The notes under the pieces were generated by a model. It saw only the letters and a list, made by a program, of their open reading frames with translations. It was not told the origin of the DNA and searched no databases. Source: UBA10349 sp003485905 (GTDB taxonomy: Bacteria; Pseudomonadota; Gammaproteobacteria; Arenicellales; Arenicellaceae). Taken from it: DNA of 64,000 bases. Both the position numbers and the translations under genes were made by a program. Positions 34,025-43,459 of this stretch are shown here, piece by piece; position 1 is the stretch's first letter; every line of letters begins with the position of its first letter. The stretch is from positions 806,001 to 870,000 of the forward strand of contig CALSLL010000001.1 of NCBI GenBank assembly GCA_943787185.1. The letters are read 5' to 3'.

Positions 34025-34837
34025 ATGACGGCGTGTTCAGAATTTCCGTGGTATGACTCACTGTGGTTAAAAGCTTATACCCAGGCAGAATCGTTATTAT
34101 CAAAACGATCTACGAGTGCAACCGCAGAATTTGTCGATGCCATGGATGTGTTTCGAGTTAGCCCGAAATTCAATGAAATTCAGATCAATTCGATTCTGTC
34201 AAAGCCCACGTTAGAACGGGTCCGTACGATTATTTCAAATGTCGACCCAGCGTTGTATGAAAAGCATGAGTTTTTAAAATTCGGCCGACTTGTAATTCAC
34301 GATCTCCCTGAGTTCAATACAATTCAACAAGAACTAACAAGCCACGTAGAGCAGGCGGTGGGCGAGCCACTCGAAGCAAGCTACAACTTCCTGTCGTTGT
34401 ATAACAACCTAGGTAAGTGCGACTTACATATGGACTCCCCATACGCTAAGTGGACCCTGGACATTTGTATCGACCAGTCGGCGATATGGCCAATTTACTT
34501 TAGCGAGGTTGTGCCATGGCCCGAAGGTTTTACACCTGAAGACAACTGGCAATCTAATATCATCTCAAGCTCAGAAAGAAAGTTTCGCGAATATACACTT
34601 GAACCGAATCAGGCGGTTATATTTGCTGGTAGCAGTCAATGGCACTATCGCAACAGGATTGAACAACGGTTCAAACAGAATTTTTGCCATTTGCTTTTTT
34701 TGCATTTCATTCCACTGGGCACTAAAGAATTAATTAATCCCAGAAATTGGGCAAGGCTGTTCTCGGCACCCGAACTAAATGGAATAGACGATGTGATTTC
34801 TCGCCTAAGCCCCGATCAAGAGGCGCTTCCTAGGTAA
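34025..34837 (+). CDS. 2OG-Fe(II) oxygenase-like protein (prolyl-hydroxylase type)
   Basis: 270 residues. The double-stranded beta-helix iron site is suggested by NLGKCDLHMDSPYAKWTLDI (His135, Asp137), a distal His207 in SSQWHYRNRIEQRF and Arg215 as the 2-oxoglutarate-binding residue. PNQAVIFAGSSQWHYR is the usual strand before the distal His. The N-terminal 110 residues are unassigned. It is transcribed divergently from the peptide genes, 193 bases away, and its stop is four bases from the convergent malonyl-CoA synthetase gene. I infer hydroxylation of the peptides; other substrates are possible. Confidence 0.72.
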   Translation: MTACSEFPWYDSLWLKAYTQAESLLSKRSTSATAEFVDAMDVFRVSPKFNEIQINSILSKPTLERVRTIISNVDPALYEKHEFLKFGRLVIHDLPEFNTIQQELTSHVEQAVGEPLEASYNFLSLYNNLGKCDLHMDSPYAKWTLDICIDQSAIWPIYFSEVVPWPEGFTPEDNWQSNIISSSERKFREYTLEPNQAVIFAGSSQWHYRNRIEQRFKQNFCHLLFLHFIPLGTKELINPRNWARLFSAPELNGIDDVISRLSPDQEALPR

Positions 34838-34841
34838 AATG

Positions 34842-36347
34842 TTAATCTGCGAATAGTTTCGAATACATTTCCCGCATGCCTGCTTTTCCAACCTTCCCCA
34901 TAGAATTACGCGGTAGCTCATCAATCACCAAAAAACGCTTGGGTAGTTTGAAATTTGCCAAGCTTTCTTTTAACGAGCCCGCAATGGCATTCTCATCCAA
35001 CTCACATCCTTGTTCCATCACAACAACAGCAACAACCGCTTCTCCAAAATCCGGATGAGGCACTCCAATAACTGCAGATTCGATGACGCCCGGCCACTGA
35101 TCTACCAATAATTCAATTTCTTTCGGGTAAACATTCAACCCGCCCGAGATAATCATATCCTTTTCCCGACCAACGATACTTACGTAGCCGTCTGCTTCAA
35201 TGAGCGCTTTATCACCGGTATCAAAGTAACCATCGTCGGTGAAAGCCTCGGCTGTTTTTTCTGGTAACTGCCAGTATTTCTGAAATACGTTATCACCCTT
35301 GACCTGCAAATCGCCGATTTCACCAAACTCCAAGTTCTTTCCGTCTGCACCAACCACTCGTACACTTACCCCTGGTAAGGGAGGGCCAACCGTCCCCGGT
35401 TTGCGTTCGCCGACCAACGGATTCGATGTGTTCATATTTGTTTCAGTCATACCGTAACGCTCCAAAATGCGGTGCCCCGTGCGTTCTTCAAACTGCTCAA
35501 ACGTTTCGGCTTGTAACGGAGCCGAGCCCGAAATAAATACACGAATCGATTGCACATCCTGTTCACCGAACTCTGGATCTGCGAGCAAACGCACAAAATA
35601 GGTTGGCACACCCATCATTACCGTTGATTTCGGCAATAGTTCTCGGGCTTTTACGGGATCGTACGCCCCCAGCCATTGCATGCTCGCGCCAGCCATAAAC
35701 ACGCATCCTAACGCCACAAACAATCCGTGCACATGAAAAATCGGAAGTGCATGCAGCAACACATCACCCGAATCAAAGCCCCAAGCCTTAACCAACACCG
35801 TTGAGTTGGCCTCCAGGTTCCGGTGGCTCAAAACAATACCTTTTGGTGTGCCCGTGGTCCCAGACGAATATAAGAGTGCAGCAGCATCGTCTTGCTCGCA
35901 CGCCACCGTCTCGAAATCTATGCCTGCATTCAATCCTTCAAGCAATGAGCCGTCTTGATTGACCCCTAAACATACACTCGGAATTTTCAACTCTGTGACC
36001 AACCCAGACATTTCCGCTTCAGATTCCGGTCGACAAACAAGCAAATCAGGTGAAGCGTCGCGTAAGAAAAAGCGTAACTCGGACAACGTATATGCGGGAT
36101 TAAGTGGGTGAAACACTGCGCCCAATCTAAGGCAGCCTAAATACAAGGCGACCGCTTCAATCGATTTACCTACCTGGACTGAAACGCGTCCACCTTTTCG
36201 CACACCCAGATCATGTAATTTGTGAGCAAGTGCCCCCGATTTGTTATGCAAATCGAGATAGGTCCAGTTGCTTCCACCTTCTTGTTCGATAGCAATTTTA
36301 TTTAGGTCAGCGCCAAAACCTCGATAATACTCACTGTATAAATTCAT
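34842..36347 (-). CDS. matB: Malonyl-CoA synthetase (MatB-like)
   Basis: ANL-superfamily ligase that activates malonate with ATP and CoA. Motifs are AALLYSSGTTGTPKGIVLSHRN (phosphate loop), ERYGMTETNMNTSNP, which is typical of MatB, YFDTGDKA and PRNSMGKVGK with the catalytic lysine. It has 501 residues, full length. Three bases separate it from the TauE/SafE gene and that gene overlaps panC, so panC-tauE-matB form one operon. Use of the malonyl-CoA for biosynthesis is inferred. Confidence 0.92.
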   Translation of the reverse strand: MNLYSEYYRGFGADLNKIAIEQEGGSNWTYLDLHNKSGALAHKLHDLGVRKGGRVSVQVGKSIEAVALYLGCLRLGAVFHPLNPAYTLSELRFFLRDASPDLLVCRPESEAEMSGLVTELKIPSVCLGVNQDGSLLEGLNAGIDFETVACEQDDAAALLYSSGTTGTPKGIVLSHRNLEANSTVLVKAWGFDSGDVLLHALPIFHVHGLFVALGCVFMAGASMQWLGAYDPVKARELLPKSTVMMGVPTYFVRLLADPEFGEQDVQSIRVFISGSAPLQAETFEQFEERTGHRILERYGMTETNMNTSNPLVGERKPGTVGPPLPGVSVRVVGADGKNLEFGEIGDLQVKGDNVFQKYWQLPEKTAEAFTDDGYFDTGDKALIEADGYVSIVGREKDMIISGGLNVYPKEIELLVDQWPGVIESAVIGVPHPDFGEAVVAVVVMEQGCELDENAIAGSLKESLANFKLPKRFLVIDELPRNSMGKVGKAGMREMYSKLFAD

Positions 36348-36350
36348 GAA

Positions 36351-37112
36351 CTAACCCCCAAACCAAAGCGCATTCGCCCCCGTATACAACAGCCTACATC
36401 CCATAAATATCAAAGCAACATACGATAATAAATAAAACCAACGATCCGAAACTTTCTTATGCAGGTATACACCAAGAAAAAATCCGACAGGTACCCATGG
36501 TAATAAGGCCGCAGATTCCAACCAACGACCGCTCGACAGCTGACCAATAGACCCATAAATTCCCAACTTTAGGTAATTCATGGTTGCAAAAAGCGTTACT
36601 GAAGTCGCGTGCAAAAGTGTTTTTTGCATTCGCATTGGCAGCAAATACATTTGTATAGGTGGCGATCCTGCGTGGGTAATAAAACTGGTAAAACCACCGC
36701 CAGCCCCAGCGAGAAACCCAACCCAGCGAGGTAGAACTTTACCCTTGGAAGTGTGCAAGTATTGCCACAAGCCACGCCCGCCAAACAAAAGTGCGATCAC
36801 ACCAAGTAGCACACGCATAGCATCTGCATTCATCGTGGTAAATGTTAAGGCTCCCACACCTAAACCGATACAAGCACCAGCCAGCAATAGTTTGAAAAGA
36901 GCAAAATCGGCTTTTTTACCGTAAGTCCAAACCGCAAATAGGTCGATTACACACATTACCGGCAACATTATCACCGCAGCATGAACTGGGTCGGTCGCCA
37001 ATGCCAACATTGGCATCACCACCATATTAAAGCTGGCCGCAAACCCACCCTTGGACACACCGATAAGCACTGCCGCCATAACAGCAACAAAATAATAATC
37101 TGGCAGGTTCAT
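36351..37112 (-). CDS. TauE/SafE family permease
   Basis: 253-residue polytopic membrane protein with about seven or eight helices. Family features are the N-terminal VLIGVSKGGFAASFNMVVMP, the mid-protein GGFTSFITHAGSPPIQMYLLP, and the following MQKTLLHATSVTLFATMNYLKL. The family exports sulfite, sulfoacetate or other organic anions. Being sandwiched between panC and matB, with a four-base overlap to panC and three bases to matB, it may transport malonate (inference). Confidence 0.88.
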   Translation of the reverse strand: MNLPDYYFVAVMAAVLIGVSKGGFAASFNMVVMPMLALATDPVHAAVIMLPVMCVIDLFAVWTYGKKADFALFKLLLAGACIGLGVGALTFTTMNADAMRVLLGVIALLFGGRGLWQYLHTSKGKVLPRWVGFLAGAGGGFTSFITHAGSPPIQMYLLPMRMQKTLLHATSVTLFATMNYLKLGIYGSIGQLSSGRWLESAALLPWVPVGFFLGVYLHKKVSDRWFYLLSYVALIFMGCRLLYTGANALWFGG

Positions 37113-37960
37113 GCCGGTTGGACTCCTATATTGTCAATTAACCGCGTGTTACTGCCGTAGATTGCTCCCAAAATACGCAGATCCTTATCATCATTCGTTG
37201 CCGGTTCTAAATCCTTGGCATTCACAACGGCCAAATAATCCAATCTAAATTCGGCACTCTCTAGCTTCTTGCTCGCCTGCTTCTGCAGTTTCAAATAATC
37301 TCTATCTCCCCCAGCTATAGCTTCCGCCATCACTAGCATTGTCTTGTACAGCAGCTTAGCTTTTATTCGCTCCTGCTTGGTTAAAAATCTATTTCGTGAG
37401 CTAAGTGCCAAGCCATCCGTATCACGAGCAACAGGCGCACCAATAATCTCCACATTAACGCATAAATCCGCCGCCATCCGGCGAATCACCGCTAGCTGCT
37501 GCCAATCTTTCTCGCCAAACACGGCGATATCTGGCTGCACAATATTTAATAATTTAGTAACCACCGTTGTCACTCCCTCAAAATGACCAGGGCGACTAGC
37601 GCCACACCAGACGTCAGTCATTGTCGCGCAAAAAACACGCGTCTGCTGTGACATACCATTGGGGTACATTTCTCGCTCATCGGGATGTAACAAATAATCA
37701 CAGTCTTCAGCTATAAGCTTGGCGCAGTCTTCGTCAAACGTTCTCGGATACTGCTCCCAATTTTCGTTCAACCCAAACTGCAACGGGTTAACAAAAATGC
37801 TCGCCACTACAATATCGGCTTTCTGTTTCGCCAACCGAACCAATTCCAGATGTCCTTCATGGAGGTTCCCCATGGTTGCAACCAGCGCAATTCGTTTGCC
37901 ACTAGATCGCTGAACCCCAAGGGCCGTCCTCAATTTTGTGATTTTTCGGTACACATCCAT
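37109..37960 (-). CDS. panC: Pantoate--beta-alanine ligase
   Basis: Joins pantoate and beta-alanine using ATP, the last step of pantothenate synthesis on the way to CoA. The nucleotidyl-transferase motif is MGNLHEGH (His34, His37). FVNPLQF, VFGEKDWQQL and the KMSKS-like LSSRNRFL complete the set. It has 283 residues, full length. First gene of the panC-tauE-matB operon, which links CoA supply with malonyl-CoA formation. No panB is adjacent. Confidence 0.96.
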   Translation of the reverse strand: MDVYRKITKLRTALGVQRSSGKRIALVATMGNLHEGHLELVRLAKQKADIVVASIFVNPLQFGLNENWEQYPRTFDEDCAKLIAEDCDYLLHPDEREMYPNGMSQQTRVFCATMTDVWCGASRPGHFEGVTTVVTKLLNIVQPDIAVFGEKDWQQLAVIRRMAADLCVNVEIIGAPVARDTDGLALSSRNRFLTKQERIKAKLLYKTMLVMAEAIAGGDRDYLKLQKQASKKLESAEFRLDYLAVVNAKDLEPATNDDKDLRILGAIYGSNTRLIDNIGVQPA

Positions 37961-38183
37961 TACTACAGAGATCTATTTGATTACAACAACCGCGACTTTA
38001 TTCGATATACATTCCGGATGAAACCGTTTCCAACTCTATCCAAGCTGATTAATTTGTGGAATGATTATTAGTGACGACAAATCGGTTAGATTTTTCGCAA
38101 GCAGAACAAGGCATCGTCGGAAGCTTGGTTTATAATATAGAAAGAGTAGCCAGTGAGTTAGACGAATATAAAGGGTTAAAAAA

Positions 38184-39239
38184 ATGCATATGTCCGTATC
38201 CCCTGAACTGACCAAGCAGGTCAGTGAAATGTCACTACCCGAACATCTAGGCTTTGGGCGAATTAAAGCACCCGTAATGTTTCGTGCACGCTGTACTGAT
38301 GGGGTTTGGGATTCGGGCGAATTGCTACCTTACGGGCCGATTCAGTTAGACCCAGCGTCCAAGACGCTACATTACGCCCAACAGATTTTTGAAGGCCTTA
38401 AAGCCTACTGGGTTTCATCTGAAGAGCCGTTATTGTTTCGGCCTCGAGTTAATGCGCGTCGTTTAAATCACTCGGCTGATAGATTGTGCATGGCGAACGT
38501 ACCGGAAGACCTTTTTATGCGTGGCGTTGAAGAGCTCACCAGAATTTGCAAACCTATCATCCCCCGCCATCAAGATTCGGCGCTTTATTTGCGTCCGTTT
38601 TTGATTGGTGTCGACCATGACCTTGGTTTAGCCGCTTCCAAAAACTACGAATTTTACGTTCTGGCGAGCCCCTCCGAAGTGTTCCACGCCGGCACGATGC
38701 GGGTAAAGGTTGAGCGTCAGGCCTGCCGTTCCGCCGTAGGTGGCACTGGCGGCGCCAAAACCGGAGGTAACTATGCTGCGTCGCTGCTCGCTACCAACAC
38801 CGCCGAAAGCGAAGGCCATGATCAAGTACTTTGGTTGAACCCAGAAAAACGAAATCTCATTGATGAGCTGTCGGGAATGAATTTTTTCGCTGCTATTAAC
38901 AACAAACTGTATACGCCATCACTTAATGGTTGCATGTTAGAAGGTGTTACCAGAGACAGCATAATCAAGCTCGCCAAATCCTCGGAAATTGAAGTTGTTG
39001 AGGGTGACCTTAATATTGACGATGTGCTTGACGCTATCTCAAATGGCTCGTGCACAGAAGCGTTTGCTTGCGGCACTGCAGCTATCGTCAGCCCTATTGC
39101 TCGCTTTCATGATCGTGGCAAAAATTATGTGCCCGAATACCCTAAAGGCCAGATCGCCCAACAAATGCGCAATAAGCTGTTGGACCTTCAGGAAGGACGC
39201 ATCGAAGATTCATTTGGTTGGATAGAAGTAGTTAAATAG
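38184..39239 (+). CDS. ilvE: Branched-chain amino-acid aminotransferase (class IV, long form)
   Basis: PLP enzyme interconverting Leu, Ile and Val with their keto acids. The PLP lysine is Lys192 in GGTGGAKTGGNYAAS. Other signatures are LHYAQQIFEGLKAYW and RPRVNARRLNHSADRL. At 351 residues it belongs to the longer, BCAT-like branch rather than E. coli IlvE (about 309). AAAGGG precedes the ATG. Monocistronic by spacing. Confidence 0.95.
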   Translation: MHMSVSPELTKQVSEMSLPEHLGFGRIKAPVMFRARCTDGVWDSGELLPYGPIQLDPASKTLHYAQQIFEGLKAYWVSSEEPLLFRPRVNARRLNHSADRLCMANVPEDLFMRGVEELTRICKPIIPRHQDSALYLRPFLIGVDHDLGLAASKNYEFYVLASPSEVFHAGTMRVKVERQACRSAVGGTGGAKTGGNYAASLLATNTAESEGHDQVLWLNPEKRNLIDELSGMNFFAAINNKLYTPSLNGCMLEGVTRDSIIKLAKSSEIEVVEGDLNIDDVLDAISNGSCTEAFACGTAAIVSPIARFHDRGKNYVPEYPKGQIAQQMRNKLLDLQEGRIEDSFGWIEVVK

Positions 39240-39324
39240 TCGACACCTGCGAAACAAGCAAAAGTCGATTGTATAAATTCTGGCGCTTTATCGCCCCTAA
39301 AACCCCACCCAAGTTCAGAAACTG

Positions 39325-41100
39325 ATGGCGCAAAACGCACGTGATATTGACCGACCGAAAGGTAAAAGTCTGGCTGAACTTAAACCAATATTTGCGTTTA
39401 TTCGGCCATACAAAAAACAGGTATTTCTCGCCCTTGCTTTTCTAGTTATTGCAGCAGGGACAACGCTTGCTTTAGGTCGAGGCATTCAATACTTGGTCGA
39501 CAACGGTTTTTCTTCAGGAAATAGCGCTTTACTAACACAAGCCCTAGGCGCTTTGGCTGTCGTAATCGTTATCAGCGCAATATCAACCGCTTTACGATTT
39601 TACTATGTCTCATGGATCGGCGAACGGGTGAACGCCGACATTCGTGATGCCGTATTTAGCCACGTATTGGATTTGAGTCCTGGATTCTTTGAAACCACTC
39701 GAACCGGTGAAGTGCTATCCAGAATAACTGCCGATACAACTGTATTGGAGTCAATGATTGGCTCCTCTGTTTCAATTGCCCTCCGCAATATTGTAATTAT
39801 GATTGGCGGACTAATATTACTTGCCGTCACCAGCCTAAAGCTAACTGGCATGATTTTATTAGTGGTCCCATTAGTCATTGGTCCAATCGTATTCTTTGGC
39901 CGACGCGTTAGACAATTTTCACGCGACAGCCAAGACCGAATTGCCGATATCGGCGCATACGCCGATGAAGCTTTGCACGGTATTCGTGCAGTTCAGGCCT
40001 TTGGACACGAAAACCAGGATCGAATCCATTTTAGTAAAGAAGTCGAACGGTCTTTTGTAGCAGCTAAACGCCGAATCAGCCAACGAGCAATCCTCACCGC
40101 CATAGTGATCCTACTGGTATTTACTGCCATCGGCAGCATCCTGTGGGTCGGCGGAAACGACGTAATGCAAGGCCGTATGAGCGCGGGCGAGCTCTCAGCT
40201 TTTGTATTCTATTCAATACTTGTGGCCGGTTCAGTCGGGGCACTAAGTGAGGTAATGACAGCATTACAAAGAGCCGCTGGTGCCGCGGAACGCTTGATGG
40301 AGTTACTCGCTACTGAGGCCGATATCAAAGCACCCCAAAACCCTATTAGTATGCCGGAACCAGCCAGCGGTGATATTAACTTCGATAACGTAACGTTTTT
40401 CTATCCATCCAGGCCTGCGCACCCAGCCCTGCAAAACTTAAACTTACAAATTAAGCCCGGAGAACAAGTTGCTATTGTAGGCCCATCGGGTGCGGGCAAA
40501 ACCACCCTATATCAATTACTGCTGCGTTTTTACGATCCTGATGACGGTAGTATTAGTATTGATGGTGTTGAACTCACGCAAGCCGATCCACGAAAAATTC
40601 GCGATCGACTCGGTATGGTTTCTCAAGAGCCCGTCATTTTTGGAACCAGTGCGATGGAAAACATCCGCTATGGAAAACCCGATGCCACCGATGAAGATGT
40701 TAGAGCTGCGGCGGACGCTGCACACGCTCTAGATTTTATCCAGAAACTACCTGACGGGTTCAACAGTAATCTAGGAGAGCGAGGAGTATTGCTTTCCGGC
40801 GGACAAAAGCAACGTATCGCGATTGCCAGGGCGATTCTGCGTGACCCTCCGATACTGCTGTTAGACGAAGCGACCAGCGCATTAGATGCTGAAAGCGAAC
40901 GACTCGTGCAAAAAGCACTTGAACGGCTCATGAAAAATAAGACCACTTTAGTTATCGCGCATCGCTTAGCCACGGTTAAAAAAGCCGATCGGATCATCGT
41001 AATTGACGCTGGAACCATCGTAGATTCGGGCACCCACCAAGAATTAATAAACAAGCGTGGCCTTTATGCACAATTGGCTAACTTACAGTTCGCCGCGTAA
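39325..41100 (+). CDS. ABC exporter half-transporter, MsbA-like
   Basis: 591 residues: a six-helix membrane domain (about 25-310) fused to an ATPase domain. ATPase motifs are Walker A GPSGAGKTT, Q-loop MVSQEPVIFG, signature LSGGQKQR, Walker B ILLLDEATSALD and switch VIAHRL. The membrane domain contains the exporter signature FETTRTGEVLSRITADTTVLE. Proteins like this export lipids, peptides or drugs; no substrate can be read. Transcribed in the same direction as ilvE, 85 bases later. Confidence 0.92.
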   Translation: MAQNARDIDRPKGKSLAELKPIFAFIRPYKKQVFLALAFLVIAAGTTLALGRGIQYLVDNGFSSGNSALLTQALGALAVVIVISAISTALRFYYVSWIGERVNADIRDAVFSHVLDLSPGFFETTRTGEVLSRITADTTVLESMIGSSVSIALRNIVIMIGGLILLAVTSLKLTGMILLVVPLVIGPIVFFGRRVRQFSRDSQDRIADIGAYADEALHGIRAVQAFGHENQDRIHFSKEVERSFVAAKRRISQRAILTAIVILLVFTAIGSILWVGGNDVMQGRMSAGELSAFVFYSILVAGSVGALSEVMTALQRAAGAAERLMELLATEADIKAPQNPISMPEPASGDINFDNVTFFYPSRPAHPALQNLNLQIKPGEQVAIVGPSGAGKTTLYQLLLRFYDPDDGSISIDGVELTQADPRKIRDRLGMVSQEPVIFGTSAMENIRYGKPDATDEDVRAAADAAHALDFIQKLPDGFNSNLGERGVLLSGGQKQRIAIARAILRDPPILLLDEATSALDAESERLVQKALERLMKNKTTLVIAHRLATVKKADRIIVIDAGTIVDSGTHQELINKRGLYAQLANLQFAA

Positions 41101-41230
41101 GTAACTAGAAATTCCAGAGTGCTTTGAGCTAATGTTCGATCAGGAGGAGACTTACACAAGCTTATACAAATTTGCTATGTTCTTATTGTTACAACGATAA
41201 AAACAGTTGCCAGCCACACTGATTATTAAT

Positions 41231-41776
41231 ATGCAGATAGACGAACAAACGATATTGCATTTTTGGTTTACTGAATTAACAACTAAAGAGTGGTGGCAAA
41301 AGTCCGCACAGTTAGACCAGCGCATTGCCCGAAAATTTTCTGAAATTCATGACCAAGCACATTCAAATTTACTGGGCGCCTGGCGTAACACAGCCCATGG
41401 CCGTCTGGCCGAAATCATCGTATTAGATCAGTTCTCGAGAAATATCTACCGCGACGATGCGCGCGCTTTTGCAAGTGATCCATTAGCCCTTGAACTTACT
41501 CAAGAGGCAGTCCACCTTGGAATGGATGCAGAGCTAACGACTACAGAAAAAAGCTTCCTTTACATGCCGCTCATGCACAGCGAAGAACTTGAAAGCCACC
41601 AGCAAGCCGTGTCGTTGTTCGACCAACCTGGACTTGAAAGCAGCCTTAATTTCGAACTAAAACATAAAGCAATTATAGATCGCTTTGGCCGGTATCCACA
41701 TAGGAATGGTATTCTTGGTCGAAACTCCACGCTCGAAGAAGTGGAGTTTTTAAAAGGTCCAGGCTCATCGTTCTAA
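41231..41776 (+). CDS. DUF924 family protein
   Basis: 181-residue helical protein of a widespread uncharacterised family. Hallmarks are ILHFWFTELTTKEWWQK, LAEIIVLDQFSRNIYRDDARAFASDPLAL, SFLYMPLMHSEELESHQ and RFGRYPHRNGILGRNSTLEE. The start ATG at 41231 fits the family (MQIDEQTILHFWF). A TTG 24 bases earlier is open but has no binding site. Function not known. Confidence 0.9.
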   Translation: MQIDEQTILHFWFTELTTKEWWQKSAQLDQRIARKFSEIHDQAHSNLLGAWRNTAHGRLAEIIVLDQFSRNIYRDDARAFASDPLALELTQEAVHLGMDAELTTTEKSFLYMPLMHSEELESHQQAVSLFDQPGLESSLNFELKHKAIIDRFGRYPHRNGILGRNSTLEEVEFLKGPGSSF

Positions 41777-41824
41777 AATGTAGATCTGCAAGCTGTCTGG
41801 AAAACCTCGAAACAAGGAGTTTTA

Positions 41825-43459
41825 GTGATACCAACGATTCTAAAACGAATTAGCCTGCCAGGCGCCATTATTTGGATTGGTGTTCTATTAATTCTAATCG
41901 GAGCGGCTCGCATAGAACGAATACTGGCAAAAACCGATCAACTTGGCATTATTAGCAGTGATCCAGACAAGTGGTCGGTGATTGGTGCATCTGTAATCGC
42001 GCATGTCCCTGGAACCGCAAGCCCAGCTAATACCCCCACTGCGAACAAAGTTGAAGCGCTCTCCCCGAATGCCACCCTAGATCAGAATGATATGCATACT
42101 AGCGGTCAAGTAATGGCTCAATCTCCATCTGGCATAACCTACATAGCCGGAAGAACGCATACCAAAACACAGGACGGAAAAACTGTTCAATCAATCGTCA
42201 TATTTAGATTTGAAGAAAACGAATATTTACCATCCGCCCAAGCAGAACTCACAAGCGATGGTTTTGATCGAGTCTCAGCTATTGCTATTACGGAAAATGG
42301 CGACGTCGTTATTGCCGGCCACACAAGCTCAAATAGCTTTCCAGGGACTCGACTCAATAAAGCAGCAACTGGCGAAAAAGCACCCTACACAAACAGCACA
42401 TTTGTTTCACGTTATTCACCTGAATTACAACCACTAAGGTCCAGTGTGCTCGAAGGGAACGGGCATATCATTACCCAAGATCTACTCATCAATACTAATG
42501 GAAATATTTATTTAACGGGGAGTACCAACGCTAGTGATTTTCCAGTTACCCCAAGCGCACTCTCTATAGCCTTATCTGCTACAGACGAACCACTAGTGGT
42601 TGATTATGGTGCGGACAGTTTTGTCATTACAATAAATCCAAATCTCGACACGGTAATTGCTGCAACACTATTAGGCGGCAGTCGCGACGATTACGCCTAC
42701 CAGCTCGATATCGATATCAACGGTAATATTGTCGTTGCTGGAAATACCGGATCTTCTGATTTCCCCAAGACAGTCGACACAAAATCAAGCACTGCGCTTA
42801 AACCGCAGTTCTCAAATATTTTTATATCAATAATTGATCCAAACCTATCTGAGCTTCTCGCCTCTTCGGTTTGGGGTAGTCCGACCTCAGATTATCTTGG
42901 AGCCCTGCATATTAGCGATAATGGCAGCATAAATCTTTGCGGGCATACAACGTCAAACGCGTTCCCGGTGACCGACCATTTCACAGACAATAGTATGAAG
43001 GGAGGGCACTATGACGCCTGGTACGCGCAGCTGGACCAAGGTTTGATGCGCGTAGAACGTGCAGCCTACCTGGGGGGAGCGAATAACGATTATTGTAGTG
43101 ATCTAACCGAATCTAAAAACGGTTCAATATTTATGGTCATGAATACGAACTCTCCTGAATTGCTTGGCTACGAGGCCGAATACCCGGGAAATCAAAAAAG
43201 GGGGGGTGTCATTGCCCAAATCCATAAATCAATCGATCAAGATTCTTTTGGAGTGAAATTAAGTATCGACTTAATCGCAGCGTTTCGCAGCGGCGCTCAA
43301 TCGTCAATTTCCAGCCTATCCGTCAAACAACAGTCACTATGGGCTACCGGTTTGACCCTAGCCCCGGCAAATTACCAGTTTACTAATATAGGCCCTGAGA
43401 TCAGCGACCAGCGACCAGCGACGTCTATTTTTCGCCCACCTTGGGCCGGTGTCCTTTGA
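41825..43459 (+). CDS. Membrane-anchored SBBP-repeat (beta-propeller) protein
   Basis: Residues 12-28 form a membrane anchor (GAIIWIGVLLILIGAA), then the protein faces outward. Repeats typical of the SBBP family recur roughly every 50-80 residues: GDVVIAGHTSSNSFPGT, GNIYLTGSTNASDFPVT, GNIVVAGNTGSSDFPKT and GSINLCGHTTSNAFPVT, each a strand pair ending in a TxSxxFP turn. They predict a beta-propeller, usually a protein- or carbohydrate-binding scaffold. GTG start after AAGGAG. Its stop overlaps the next gene's start (TGATG), so it is coupled to the polytopic membrane protein and the downstream polysaccharide-type genes. Confidence 0.8.
   Translation: MIPTILKRISLPGAIIWIGVLLILIGAARIERILAKTDQLGIISSDPDKWSVIGASVIAHVPGTASPANTPTANKVEALSPNATLDQNDMHTSGQVMAQSPSGITYIAGRTHTKTQDGKTVQSIVIFRFEENEYLPSAQAELTSDGFDRVSAIAITENGDVVIAGHTSSNSFPGTRLNKAATGEKAPYTNSTFVSRYSPELQPLRSSVLEGNGHIITQDLLINTNGNIYLTGSTNASDFPVTPSALSIALSATDEPLVVDYGADSFVITINPNLDTVIAATLLGGSRDDYAYQLDIDINGNIVVAGNTGSSDFPKTVDTKSSTALKPQFSNIFISIIDPNLSELLASSVWGSPTSDYLGALHISDNGSINLCGHTTSNAFPVTDHFTDNSMKGGHYDAWYAQLDQGLMRVERAAYLGGANNDYCSDLTESKNGSIFMVMNTNSPELLGYEAEYPGNQKRGGVIAQIHKSIDQDSFGVKLSIDLIAAFRSGAQSSISSLSVKQQSLWATGLTLAPANYQFTNIGPEISDQRPATSIFRPPWAGVL

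Noticed and set aside
28177..34837. Standard lasso peptide or PQQ biosynthesis cluster
   Set aside because: No asparagine-synthetase-like cyclase, no transglutaminase-like leader protease and no pqq genes are present; only the PqqD-like and kinase parts match.
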